DNA from: Thermogemmatispora carboxidivorans
GTDB taxonomy: Bacteria > Chloroflexota > Ktedonobacteria > Ktedonobacterales > Ktedonobacteraceae
Assembly: GCF_000702505.1 (NCBI RefSeq)
Contig: NZ_JNIM01000001.1
Location: forward strand, 5,308,327 to 5,372,326
Length of the DNA stretch: 64,000 nt
Reading direction: 5' to 3'
The notes under the pieces are model-generated. The model searched no databases. It was given only the letters and a program-made list of their open reading frames with translations, and was not told the DNA's origin. The position numbers and the translations under genes were made by a program. Positions 33,787-42,717 of the stretch are shown here, piece by piece (position 1 is the first letter of the stretch; each line of letters begins with the position of its first letter).

Positions 33787-34404
33787 CTACCCGCGCAACA
33801 GCGGGAGCAGGTAGACAATGCTGAAGACAAAGATCCAGACCACGTCAACGAAGTGCCAGTACATCTCGCCGGCCTGGAAAGCGAAATGTCGCTCCTTCGT
33901 AAAGTGACCGTTCAAAGCGCGCACAAAGACGATCAGCAGGAAGATCAGACCAACGGTCACATGCAGGCCGTGGAAGCCAGTCAGCGTAAAGAAGGCCGAG
34001 CCAAAGAGCTGGCTCTGAGGTGTGAAACCCTCACTGATCAGCGAGCTATACTCATAGACCTGGCCTCCCAGGAAAATAGCCCCCATGACAATGGTTGCCA
34101 ACAAGCCCCAGATCAAGCGCTGCTGGCTGCCCTTCTCAATGCCTTTGGCAGCAATATAGTGGATAGGCGCACTACTTCCCAACAGAATGACAGTATTGAT
34201 GAGCGGATACCAGATCTCACTAGGCAGATGCCAGCCGTGGCCGCCCTGGCGAATCTCCAGATAGAGATAGGCGGCGATCAGGTTCGCGAAGATCAGCGCC
34301 TCCGAGGCGATGAAGAACATCATGCCCCACCAGCCGAGGCTGCGCCCACCTTCATCATGCACCTGCTCCAGGGCAGGTATCCCCTCGCGATAGGCAACAC
34401 TCAT
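33787..34404 (-). CDS. ctaE: Cytochrome c oxidase subunit III
   Basis: Subunit III stabilises the oxidase and the proton uptake path. The 205-aa product has the five membrane helices of the short bacterial form, with GWWGMMFFIASEALIFANLI near the start, the family motif GFHGLHVTVG near 150, and EMYWHFVDVVWIFVFSIVYL near the C terminus. It is the last gene of the minus-strand ctaC-ctaD-IV-ctaE group. A gap of about 220 bases separates it from the subunit IV-like gene, longer than usual within a tight operon. Confidence 0.95.
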   Translation of the reverse strand: MSVAYREGIPALEQVHDEGGRSLGWWGMMFFIASEALIFANLIAAYLYLEIRQGGHGWHLPSEIWYPLINTVILLGSSAPIHYIAAKGIEKGSQQRLIWGLLATIVMGAIFLGGQVYEYSSLISEGFTPQSQLFGSAFFTLTGFHGLHVTVGLIFLLIVFVRALNGHFTKERHFAFQAGEMYWHFVDVVWIFVFSIVYLLPLLRG

Positions 34405-34622
34405 ACCTCGAAATTCTCCTGACTGTTCTCTTCAAGAAGCTCAACAGAGGTGATCGTGCTGGCAACTCCTCAGCGCGAAGCCAACCCCAGGCAAGATTGC
34501 CAGCACCAGACGCAGGCCAGCGGTCGATAGAGAGCGCATCCAGCGCATGCCCAGGTCTTGCGCAAGAGCAGATCAAGCAGCTGACAACAGGAGCAACGCC
34601 CCCTCCGCTCTCTCAACCTCAT

Positions 34623-35027
34623 CTAATAGCGCTCCAGGCCCCAACCGACCACGGCCACCACGATCAGCAAAGCCCCGATCACCAGCACTGCAGGATGAGT
34701 CACGACACCCAAACAGGCCAGCGCAATGGCCAGAGCCAGCACGAAGGGCCAGAGACTGGCATGAGGGCCACGAGGGGTTCTGGCGCGAGACGGGCGAACC
34801 TGCGGACCCTGCGGAACCTGCGGACCCTGCGGACCCTGCGACTGCTCACTGGCCCCTTCTTCAGCCTCCGGTCGCGGCTGCTGCCCCCTCACCACCGTGG
34901 CCTCATCGCTCTTCTCCTGCGTCTCGGCGCTCCCAGGATTACCTGACCTTTTCCGTCCCTCCCCCTGCCTTTGCAGGCCCTCGCCCTCAATCGGGGGCCT
35001 ATCTTTCTGCTCTTCCTCGTTAATCAC
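34623..35027 (-). CDS. Oxidase small subunit IV-like membrane protein
   Basis: The GTG start at 35027 follows AGAGAGG. The 134-aa product has a charged, Gln/Gly/Pro-rich N-terminal half with repeated GPQ, then two membrane helices (about 85-130) ending in VVGWGLERY. The placement between ctaD and ctaE and the two-helix C terminus suggest a small accessory subunit (CtaF/IV-like) of the caa3 oxidase. The C-terminal module is visibly similar to residues 38-80 of the BON protein at 42718, which ends its helix pair in IVGWGLEDP. The GPQ repeat is likely disordered. Confidence 0.6.
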   Translation of the reverse strand: MINEEEQKDRPPIEGEGLQRQGEGRKRSGNPGSAETQEKSDEATVVRGQQPRPEAEEGASEQSQGPQGPQVPQGPQVRPSRARTPRGPHASLWPFVLALAIALACLGVVTHPAVLVIGALLIVVAVVGWGLERY

Positions 35028-35214
35028 AGTACGCCTCTCTCGGGCGATAGCCGGGCCGGCTCATCCAGAGACAGGCGAGATAGCCCTTCCCAGGGTGAGT
35101 GCGCCGGTTTCCGCCTGGTGCCCTGGGCGGGCCGGCCAAAGCTCAGCCAGCCAATCAGCCCAGACCCCAACCGGAACACGGCGCGGCTCACAGGCGCTCA
35201 GCATCGCCCTGCCC

Positions 35215-36900
35215 TCAATGGACGGCCACCTTCCAGTCTGCCGTCTCCGGATTCTTCTTATCGTAGAATGGGCGGCGGCTGCGCACCACCGGGATCGTCT
35301 TAAAGTTGTACGGCTCCGGCGGAGAAGTCGTATCCCACTCCAACGTGAAAGCATCCCAGGGATCACCGCCCGCCGGTTGACCCTGACGGAGACTGGCCAC
35401 AAAATTGAACAAGAAGACCAGGATAGCCGCCGCAATAATGAAGGCGCCGACCGTCTCCAGCAGATTCAGCTCATTCCAGCCCAGATCGGGAGCATAGGTA
35501 TAGATACGGCGCGGCATCCCGAGCAGGCCCAGAATATGCATCGGGAAGAAGGTCACATTCACCCCGATCAGCATCAGCCAGAACTGGATCTGGCCCAAGC
35601 GCTCATTCAGGAGTTTGCCCGTCATCTTCGGGAACCAGTAGAAGATGGCCGCGAAGATCGCGAAGACTGCTCCGCCGAAGAGGACATAGTGCAGGTGAGC
35701 GATCACAAAGTAGCTATCGGTCACCTGATAGTCGAAAGGTACGATCGCCAGCGCCACCCCGTTCAGGCCGCCGATCAAGAACATGGCCACAAAGCCGAGG
35801 GCGAAGAGCATCGGCGTCTTGAATGAGAGCTTCCCACCGTAGATCGTCGCCAACCAGTTGAAGATCTTGACCGCCGTCGGGATCGCGATCAAGGTCGTGC
35901 TGGTCGCGAAGAAAGCCTGAGCCACCACTGGCAGGCCCACAGCAAACATATGATGCGCCCAGACCGTAAAGCTCAGGAACCCGATAGCGACCCCCGACCA
36001 GGCCACGAAGGTATAGCCAAAGATCGGCTTGCGCGAGAAGACCGGCAGCACCTCCGAGACGATACCGAAAGCAGGAAGGATCAGAATATAGACCTCCGGG
36101 TGGCCGAAGGACCAGAAGAGATGCTGCCACAGCAGCGGATCACCATTAAAGGCCGCCTGATAGAAGTGTGTGCCCAGATGGCGATCGAGCAAGAGCAAGC
36201 CCGAGGCCGCCGTCAGGCTGGGCAGGGCAAAGAGCAGCAGGAAGGACGTGACCAGCGTCATCCAGACGAAGAGCGGCATGCGGTTAATCGTCATGCCCGG
36301 CGCGCGCAGCTTGAAAATGGTCACCACGAAGTTCAACGCGCCCGCAACTGACGAGATACCCAGCAGCAGCACGCCCAAAGCCCAGAAATCCATATTGATC
36401 GAGGGCGTCGCCGGGATACAGTTCACCCCCTGCACGCCGCACTCAGTCAACGGTGCGTAAGCGAACCAGCCGCCGTCTGGTGCCGCATGGAACAAGAAGC
36501 TAGACTGGAGAAAGAGGCCACCGAAGAGCACAATCCAGTAGCCAAAGGCATTCAGGCGCGGGAAGGCCATATCGCGCGCCCCAATCATCAGCGGCACCAC
36601 ATAGTTACCGAGACCTGTGAACATCGGCATCACGAAGAGGAAGATCATCGTGGTGCCATGCATCGTAAAGATCTCGTTATAGGTCTGGGGATCGAGCACC
36701 TTGCCGTCCGGCAGCGCCAGCTGAGTTCGGATCAGCAACGCCTCCAACCCGCCGACCACGAAGAAAAAGAAGGCCGTGACCATATACATGATCCCGATCT
36801 TCTTATGATCGGTAGTCGTCAGCCACTGGCCAATATATGTCTCGCTAAAGCGCTTCTGTCGGACCAGAGCAGGACGCTCAACAATGGTACTGGTTGCCAT
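35215..36900 (-). CDS. ctaD: Cytochrome c oxidase subunit I
   Basis: Subunit I holds heme a and the heme a3-CuB centre where oxygen is reduced. The start at 36900 follows GGAGG and gives 561 aa. Visible motifs: TMHGTTMIF (low-spin heme His), WSFGHPEVYILILPAFG (CuB His, cross-linked Tyr, A1-type Glu), VWAHHMFAVG (CuB His pair) and IAHLHYVLFGG (heme a3 and a His). The GHPEVYIL motif makes this an A1-type heme-copper oxidase with both proton channels likely. It is the second gene of the ctaC-ctaD-IV-ctaE group. Confidence 0.97.
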   Translation of the reverse strand: MATSTIVERPALVRQKRFSETYIGQWLTTTDHKKIGIMYMVTAFFFFVVGGLEALLIRTQLALPDGKVLDPQTYNEIFTMHGTTMIFLFVMPMFTGLGNYVVPLMIGARDMAFPRLNAFGYWIVLFGGLFLQSSFLFHAAPDGGWFAYAPLTECGVQGVNCIPATPSINMDFWALGVLLLGISSVAGALNFVVTIFKLRAPGMTINRMPLFVWMTLVTSFLLLFALPSLTAASGLLLLDRHLGTHFYQAAFNGDPLLWQHLFWSFGHPEVYILILPAFGIVSEVLPVFSRKPIFGYTFVAWSGVAIGFLSFTVWAHHMFAVGLPVVAQAFFATSTTLIAIPTAVKIFNWLATIYGGKLSFKTPMLFALGFVAMFLIGGLNGVALAIVPFDYQVTDSYFVIAHLHYVLFGGAVFAIFAAIFYWFPKMTGKLLNERLGQIQFWLMLIGVNVTFFPMHILGLLGMPRRIYTYAPDLGWNELNLLETVGAFIIAAAILVFLFNFVASLRQGQPAGGDPWDAFTLEWDTTSPPEPYNFKTIPVVRSRRPFYDKKNPETADWKVAVH

Positions 36901-37109
36901 GGAAAATCCTCCGAATATCCAATCAGCCCCTTCAGGCAAACCGGGGAGACCAGACCTCTCTCTGACAGGCCGGCAGGCGGCAGAGAGAGCCACCGCCCGG
37001 CGCTCGATCAGCTCGCCTCTGGCTAATGGCCTGACTGCCCCCGCCTCGCGTCTTCGTCAGGCAGGTGGCCTGTGGCCTATCGAAAAAGCTATTCTCCATT
37101 ATTATAGTT

Positions 37110-38147
37110 TTACTTCAGGCTTTCCAGATAGGCCACCAGGTCATTGACCTCGGACTGGGAGAGTCCGAGATTGGGCATATCATTCCCCGGCTTCACCGCC
37201 TGCGGATCATGCAACCACTTCGCCAGGTTTTCTGGCGTATTTTTGAGCACGCCGCCGGCGATCATATCACGGCTTCCAAAGTGTGTCAGATTGGGGCCGA
37301 CCAGCGTTTGCGGCTGCGTATTGAAATCGTTGAGGTTGACCCCCACGATCCCGTGGCAAGCCGTGCACCCCTTCGACTTGAAGAGCGCCAGCCCGCGCGC
37401 ATACTGCGGATTATTAGCTGCCGCTTGCTGCTGGCCACTCACCCAGGTTGCAAACTGGTCCGGCGGCAGCGCAATCACATTAAAGGCCATGTTGGCATGC
37501 TGCAGGCCGCAGTACTCGGCGCACTGGCCGTGGTAGGTTCCGGGCTTATCGACGCTAAACCACTTCTCGTTGTCGTGGCCAGGCACCACGTCGGTCTTGC
37601 CCGTCAGATTGGGCACCCAGAAGCTGTGGATCACATTATTCGAATAGAGCTTGACATGAACCACCGTCCCCGTCGGCACCACCAGATCATCAGCGGTAAT
37701 GACCTTCTGGGTCGGATAGTCGAACTCCCACCACCACTGATGGCCAACCGCCGTGACTTCCAGCTGCTGCCCACCTGTAGGGATGGTATCGACCTGGAAC
37801 ATCGTGCGGATCGTAAAGACCAGCACCACAAAGAGGAAGATGGAGGGCGCCACGGTCCACACAATTTCCAGCGTCGTGTTCCCATGAATCTGGCGCGGCG
37901 TCGGCATTCCCGGACGCTCGCGGAAGCGAATGATCGACCAGATGAGAATCCCCTCGACAACCACAAAGACAAAGGTGGCCACACCCAGGATAAACCAGAA
38001 GAGATTGGCCTCATCCTGGGCGACCGGCCCCGCCGGGTTGAGGATCGAGGGATTGCCGCCACAGGCGGCGAACAGGAGCGAGGATAAGAGCAACGTCAGA
38101 AGCAACAGCCCCCAACGTGTTTTCCCTCGAAATAACGGTATCCTCAC
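37110..38147 (-). CDS. ctaC: Cytochrome c oxidase subunit II with C-terminal cytochrome c (caa3 type)
   Basis: The GTG at 38147, with GAGGAG upstream, gives 345 aa; a GTG three codons earlier is too close to the ribosome-binding site. The N terminus is a lipoprotein signal (LLFAACGG). A membrane helix follows, then the cupredoxin with the CuA site CAEYCGLQHANM. The C-terminal domain has a heme c motif CTACHG and an axial Met in GNDMPN, which identifies a caa3-type oxidase with its own electron entry. A promoter lies at 38190-38219. It heads the operon with ctaD downstream. Confidence 0.96.
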   Translation of the reverse strand: MRIPLFRGKTRWGLLLLTLLLSSLLFAACGGNPSILNPAGPVAQDEANLFWFILGVATFVFVVVEGILIWSIIRFRERPGMPTPRQIHGNTTLEIVWTVAPSIFLFVVLVFTIRTMFQVDTIPTGGQQLEVTAVGHQWWWEFDYPTQKVITADDLVVPTGTVVHVKLYSNNVIHSFWVPNLTGKTDVVPGHDNEKWFSVDKPGTYHGQCAEYCGLQHANMAFNVIALPPDQFATWVSGQQQAAANNPQYARGLALFKSKGCTACHGIVGVNLNDFNTQPQTLVGPNLTHFGSRDMIAGGVLKNTPENLAKWLHDPQAVKPGNDMPNLGLSQSEVNDLVAYLESLK

Positions 38148-38581
38148 TGCTCGCACTCCTCAATTAGACACAGATTAGCGCTCTAGATAATTATAGGGCT
38201 GCCCCGCGGGGGCCTTCAACCAGAGCGCGGGCCTCTCCACTCGCCTCGCCTGCCTTTCCTCCCCTTCGACCCGACCAGACCAGACTCGTCCCGTCCCGTC
38301 AGAGTCCGGCCTTCTTTCATCGCGCTGCTGCAGTCGCAGACTTGCTGGCCGGCGCCCCGGCAGCACCAGCAGCACCAGCAAAGCAACTCGACGACCTCTT
38401 TTGTCCTCTGCACCGCTTACGGGCAGCGGAAGTAAGGCGACAGAGCAGGCCCAGTCTGGCAGATCAGTCTAGCGCCTTTCCCTGACAGAGAACTTGCAGG
38501 ACCGGAAAGGGACCTTACAGCCGCCTGAATGCGGCTCTCCGGCAGCGGACCTTGATCGGCAGCGATCGCCATGCTCTCAAT
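38148..38581. other. Intergenic region between ctaG and ctaC
   Basis: About 430 bases with simple repeats: CCCGA/CCAGA units at 38262-38300 and AGCACC units near 38351-38372. It holds the ctaC promoter and a 6-bp hairpin (38519-38536) just beyond the ctaG stop. No gene was accepted. Confidence 0.45.
38190..38219 (-). promoter_or_regulatory. Promoter of ctaC operon
   Basis: On the minus strand TTGAAG (38219-38214) and TATAAT (38195-38190) are separated by 18 bases. The leader to the GTG at 38147 is about 35 bases. Confidence 0.6.
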
Positions 38582-39529
38582 TCAAGGCCGCGACTCGCCA
38601 GGACGCTCGTTTCTGGCAGAAGATGGCAGGCTGATGCCCTTGCTTCGGTCTTCTGTGCCGCTCTCAGCACTTCCCTGCTCAGGCAGCGATGACCTCCGCT
38701 CCTCTTCTTCCGCTTCTCGCTGCCAGGCCAGGCGCTCGCGCTCCTCTTGACGCCGCTCTTGCTCCAGCATCCAGCGGATAAAGAGGACGCTCATCAGCAC
38801 AATCACCAGAATATTGGCCGGCACCCACATAATCAGTCCACCGAGCTGCTGATCCGTGGCGGCGGAGATTCCCCAGATGCGCGGCGCCGCCAGGTAGGGA
38901 GCATAGAGCGGCGGCACAAAGGTCAATCCCGCCCCCAGCAAGACCATCGGCATCCCACTGAGGAAGAGATAGAGCACCTGGGCAGGCAAGGGCAGCGGCC
39001 CCAGCTCACCTTCCAGCGGACTCAACACTGGCCACCAGAATAGGAAGCTGAAGACAATAAAGGTTACATGCTCCAAAACATGGATGCCCTCATTCTCCAG
39101 GGTAGCGTCATAGAGCGGCGGCGCATGCCAGAGAAAGATGTCGGCATTGAAGAGAAAGAAGGTGACGACCGGCAAGGTCAGCACTCTGGCCAGTCTGAAC
39201 AGCAGGCGGTTGCGCAGGAGAGGAGCGACCAGCCAGCCAGGTATCCCCCAGAGCATCATCGGCGGAGCCACCAAGGTGATCAGTAGGTGCTGCACCATAT
39301 GGGCGCTGAAGAGATAGTCATCCCCCAGCTCATCAAGCGGCGATACCAGAGCCAGCAAAATGACCAGTACACCCAGCAGAAAGACGACCACCCGGCTGCG
39401 CTGAACTGGCGGCCCCAGGTCGTACTGCCGGCGCAGCGGCCCAATGGCGTAGAGATAGAGGACCGTAATCGCTACACAGCCGACTACTACCGAAGGAATG
39501 AAATGCCAGGCTCTCAGCCAGAAGTCCAT
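38582..39529 (-). CDS. ctaG: caa3 oxidase assembly factor CtaG
   Basis: CtaG of the Bacillus type is a multi-helix protein needed to assemble the copper centres of caa3 oxidases. The start at 39529 follows GGGAGCGGGG and gives 316 aa. About seven membrane helices are visible, with the family pattern SAHMVQHLLITLVAPPMMLWGIPGW in the first half and HVLEHVTFIVFSFLFWWPVL in the middle. The C-terminal 45 residues are Glu/Arg-rich and disordered. It sits just upstream of ctaC and divergent from ctaAB. Confidence 0.9.
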   Translation of the reverse strand: MDFWLRAWHFIPSVVVGCVAITVLYLYAIGPLRRQYDLGPPVQRSRVVVFLLGVLVILLALVSPLDELGDDYLFSAHMVQHLLITLVAPPMMLWGIPGWLVAPLLRNRLLFRLARVLTLPVVTFFLFNADIFLWHAPPLYDATLENEGIHVLEHVTFIVFSFLFWWPVLSPLEGELGPLPLPAQVLYLFLSGMPMVLLGAGLTFVPPLYAPYLAAPRIWGISAATDQQLGGLIMWVPANILVIVLMSVLFIRWMLEQERRQEERERLAWQREAEEEERRSSLPEQGSAESGTEDRSKGISLPSSARNERPGESRP

Positions 39530-39862
39530 TGCCCCGCTCCCATTGCGCGATGATCGTACCCTCAAGTGACCCTTGCAGGAACCCAGAGCAGAGCAGCGGC
39601 CCTGCATCCTTTGCTCCGTCGCCCTGTCCCCCGCCAGTGTCTACCAGCGCTTGGCTCGCCTGCCGCCAAACTGCTCTTAGATACTATAGCAAGGGAAAGC
39701 AGCGGCGACAACAGCATTCAGGTAACTGTAAGGTCCTCCTCCTGGCCTGTAAGGGCAGTATCAGGTTCAGGTCTGACAATACAGACAACGCTCTGAAGTT
39801 GACTGGACGAAGCGGGCTATTATTTACCTGTAGAGACTCTTGATCGGGAGCCTGTAGCTGTT
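39530..39862. other. Divergent intergenic region ctaG / ctaAB
   Basis: About 330 bases. TTGACT at 39798-39803 and TATTAT at 39817-39822 are only 13 bases apart, so this is at best a poor promoter for ctaAB. Nothing else was recognised. Confidence 0.35.
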
Positions 39863-41719
39863 ATGAAGATGATACGCCGTATCGCATGGGTCGCGGTTGG
39901 TTTCACATATTTTTTGGTGGCACTGGGGGGAACGGTGCGGGTCAACGATGCCGGCCTGAGCTGTCCCGACTGGCCGCTCTGTTATGGCCGGCCCTTTGTC
40001 TTTCCCGATATCCGCACCCTGCTTGAGGAGTCACACCGCTATACGGCATCGATCGTCAGCGTTTTGATCCTGGCCCTGGCCATCTGCGCTTTGCTCTGGG
40101 CACGTAAGGAGCGACAGGTCCTTGTGCCCGCCCTGATCGCTCCGGCATTGCTAGTGGTGCAGATTGTGCTGGGAGGGCTGACGGTGCTCTGGAAGCTGCC
40201 CCCCGAGATCATCACCGCTCATCTGGCTACGGCCCTGGCAATCTTCGCGACGGTGATTACGATCGCGGTGATGGCAGGCCAGCCCTCTCCAAGCCAGGAG
40301 CACCCAGCGCAGACACGCCGTTTCCTGCGGCTGGCTGTGACCACGGCACTGCTGGTCTATGGCTTGATGCTGAGCGGTTCCTACGTCGTTGGGAGCGGTG
40401 CAACCTTCGCCTGTACGAGCTGGCCGCTATGCGGTCAAACGCTTCCCGGCATGGCCCGTCTGGGAGACATTAACACCCTTCACCGCCTGATCGCCACCAT
40501 TGTGGGGCTGGTGGTGGCCTGGACCCTCTACACGGCCTGGCGTCGGCGCCGTGTTGCTCCCGGCCAGGCTCGCGTCGCTGTCGCCGCCGCCTTACTCTTT
40601 GTCTTGCAGTCCCTGATCGGTGGAACAATCCCCCTGCTTGGCAGCGGCTCGCTGCATTTCGGCAGCATTCCCAATCAGGATGCAGCCACCTTTATGCGCG
40701 GCCTGCACCTGGCGGTGGCCAGCGCTGTCTGGGGCCTGCTGGTGTTGCTGGCAGTTTTGGCCGCTCGCCAGTTGCGCGCTGCTCCCCAGGGTGCTGAGTT
40801 GGAGCGACTGGAGGCCGCGGAGGCCGCTGCACGCGAGAGCGTCAGCCCTCTGCGCCAGACGATCTCGGGCTATATTGATTTGATGAAGCCCCATGTGACA
40901 GTGCTGCTGCTGGGAACAACCGTGGCGGCCATGGCCATTGCCTACCAGGGCCTGCCTCCCCTGGGCCTGACAGTCGCCACCTTGCTGGGCGGCGCTCTGG
41001 CAGCGGGCAGCGCCAATGCCATTAACTGCTACTACGATCGCGATATCGATAGCATCATGTCCCGCACCTCACGCCGCTCTCTTCCCGCTGGGCGTGTGCG
41101 GCCACGCCAGGCCCTGATCTTCGGCGTTGCACTCGGCGTGGCCTCTTTCCTGATCCTGGCCTTCTTTGTGAATCTGCTGAGCGCGGTGTTGGCCTGCGGG
41201 GCTATTCTCTTCTACGTGGGCGTCTACACTATGTGGTTGAAGCGCACCACGGCCCAGAATATCGTCATTGGGGGAGCCGCCGGCGCAGTTCCTGTTCTCG
41301 TCGGCTGGGCGGCGGTTACTGGTACCATCTCGCTGCCAGCGATCTGGCTCTTCGCCATCATTTTCTACTGGACACCACCCCACTTCTGGGCCCTCTCGCT
41401 CTTGATCGAGAAGGACTACGAGAAGGCCCATGTGCCAATGCTCCCGGTACTCTTTGGCGAGGAGGAGACACGCAAGCAGATCTTCCTCTACTCGCTCCTG
41501 TTGCTGGCCGTGACGTTGGTGCTCTTCGCCATGCGGGCAATGAGCTACCTCTATCTGGTAGCAGCCGTGGTGCTGGGAGGCATCCTGGTGTATATGGCCC
41601 TGCGCCTGCTTTGGGATAGGCAGTCACGGCGCTGGGCTCGCACCTTGTTCTGGTATTCGAATTGCTATCTGGCGATGATCTTCGCCGCAATGGTGCTGGA
41701 TCGCGTCATTTTCCACTAG
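39863..41719 (+). CDS. ctaAB: Fused heme A synthase and heme O synthase (CtaA-CtaB)
   Basis: The 618-aa protein joins two steps of heme A synthesis. Residues 1 to about 305 are CtaA (COX15): eight membrane helices, conserved His in EESHRYTAS, ITAHLAT, LHRLIAT and GLHLAVAS, and Cys pairs in SCPDWPLC and ACTSWPLC. Residues about 335-618 are CtaB, a UbiA-type prenyltransferase with NAINCYYDRDIDSIMSRTSR as the Asp-rich Mg-farnesyl diphosphate site. The order is heme A synthase first, although heme O is made first. Similar fusions are known from Thermus and Chloroflexota. It starts a plus-strand group with sco and faces away from ctaG. Confidence 0.95.
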   Translation: MKMIRRIAWVAVGFTYFLVALGGTVRVNDAGLSCPDWPLCYGRPFVFPDIRTLLEESHRYTASIVSVLILALAICALLWARKERQVLVPALIAPALLVVQIVLGGLTVLWKLPPEIITAHLATALAIFATVITIAVMAGQPSPSQEHPAQTRRFLRLAVTTALLVYGLMLSGSYVVGSGATFACTSWPLCGQTLPGMARLGDINTLHRLIATIVGLVVAWTLYTAWRRRRVAPGQARVAVAAALLFVLQSLIGGTIPLLGSGSLHFGSIPNQDAATFMRGLHLAVASAVWGLLVLLAVLAARQLRAAPQGAELERLEAAEAAARESVSPLRQTISGYIDLMKPHVTVLLLGTTVAAMAIAYQGLPPLGLTVATLLGGALAAGSANAINCYYDRDIDSIMSRTSRRSLPAGRVRPRQALIFGVALGVASFLILAFFVNLLSAVLACGAILFYVGVYTMWLKRTTAQNIVIGGAAGAVPVLVGWAAVTGTISLPAIWLFAIIFYWTPPHFWALSLLIEKDYEKAHVPMLPVLFGEEETRKQIFLYSLLLLAVTLVLFAMRAMSYLYLVAAVVLGGILVYMALRLLWDRQSRRWARTLFWYSNCYLAMIFAAMVLDRVIFH

Positions 41720-41729
41720 GAGCTGAGTC

Positions 41730-42395
41730 GTGAGGTGGCTGAACTGGCGCCTGGCTTCGCGCCTTTCGGTATTGACAATGGCCTTACTGGTGGTTCTCGT
41801 GGTGGCTGTGCTGAACTTGCGAGCCGGCCAGGGAGGAAGCGCCAACGGCCAACCTGCAGGCCAGCCCACCGCTGGCAGCCCTGGGCTACAGGGAACGCTG
41901 CTCGATGGCCGACCTGCCCCTGGTTTCCAGCTCACAGATCAGTTCGGTCGCAGCGTCTCGCTGGCAGACTTTAAGGGGAAACCGGTGGTGATCACCTTCC
42001 TCTATACCCATTGCCCAACGGTCTGCCCCGTGACCGCCGAGAAGCTACATACGGTCATGCAGCAGCTCGGCAGCGATGCCCAGCGCGTGGCGGTCCTGGC
42101 TGTAAGCGTCGACCCGGTAGGCGATACCCAGGCCGCCGCTCTGGCCTTCTCGAATACTCATAAGATGACCTCCTATTGGCATTTCTTGATCGGCTCGCGC
42201 TCGGCTCTCTCGCCTATCTGGCGCGCCTATAGCATCGATGCCGAAGCGGCTACCGCCAATAGCAGCAGCGGCTCGGTATCCCATACCGCCGTGCTCTATG
42301 TGCTGGATAAACAGGGACGCGAGCGCGTTCTCTTGAGCGATGATTTCATCCCTTCCCAGCTGACGAGCGACCTGCAAACGCTGCTTAAAGAGTAG
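41730..42395 (+). CDS. sco: SCO1/SenC-type copper chaperone
   Basis: SCO proteins deliver copper or reducing power to the CuA site of subunit II. The GTG at 41730, preceded by AGGAG, gives 221 aa. An N-terminal membrane helix (about 12-30) anchors a thioredoxin-fold domain with the copper ligands Cys-x3-Cys in THCPTVCP (about 91-98) and a His in VSHTAVLYVLD (about 182). It starts 10 bases after ctaAB and is probably co-transcribed with it, which fits assembly of the oxidase encoded on the opposite strand. Confidence 0.95.
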   Translation: MRWLNWRLASRLSVLTMALLVVLVVAVLNLRAGQGGSANGQPAGQPTAGSPGLQGTLLDGRPAPGFQLTDQFGRSVSLADFKGKPVVITFLYTHCPTVCPVTAEKLHTVMQQLGSDAQRVAVLAVSVDPVGDTQAAALAFSNTHKMTSYWHFLIGSRSALSPIWRAYSIDAEAATANSSSGSVSHTAVLYVLDKQGRERVLLSDDFIPSQLTSDLQTLLKE

Positions 42396-42717
42396 CGCCA
42401 GCACAGCAAGCCTCGCTCTTTGCATGGGACTGGACTGGACTGGACTGGACTGGACTGGCCAGGCTTGAGGCCTGGCTAGCAGGAGGATAAGAGCAAGAGC
42501 ACAGACAGGCACCGCCCACCAGGACAGGCTGAGGCATGGCCCTGAACGGAAAGAGGAGCAGCGGAGCAGATGACGGCCACCGCCCAAGCGGTGGGACCTG
42601 GCTTGCAAGAATGCTTCTCTCCTGCTATCCTTAGAAATGGAGGGGACTCTTGCCATCTGTCCGTGCTCGTACGCTATTTATTCTGCAGTAGAAAGATTTC
42701 GCGGAGATGCGATAAGT
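42396..42717. other. Intergenic region with simple repeat
   Basis: About 320 bases; it holds the GGACT array (42427-42456) and purine-rich sequence, but no accepted gene or terminator. No clear promoter for the following gene was found. Confidence 0.4.
42427..42456. repeat. GGACT pentanucleotide array, six units
   Basis: Six perfect tandem copies of GGACT lie 32 bases after the sco stop codon. It is non-coding. Confidence 0.95.

Noticed and set aside
42427..42456. Tandem array as a CRISPR or iteron
   Set aside because: Units are 5 bases long without spacers, and no replication or Cas genes are near.
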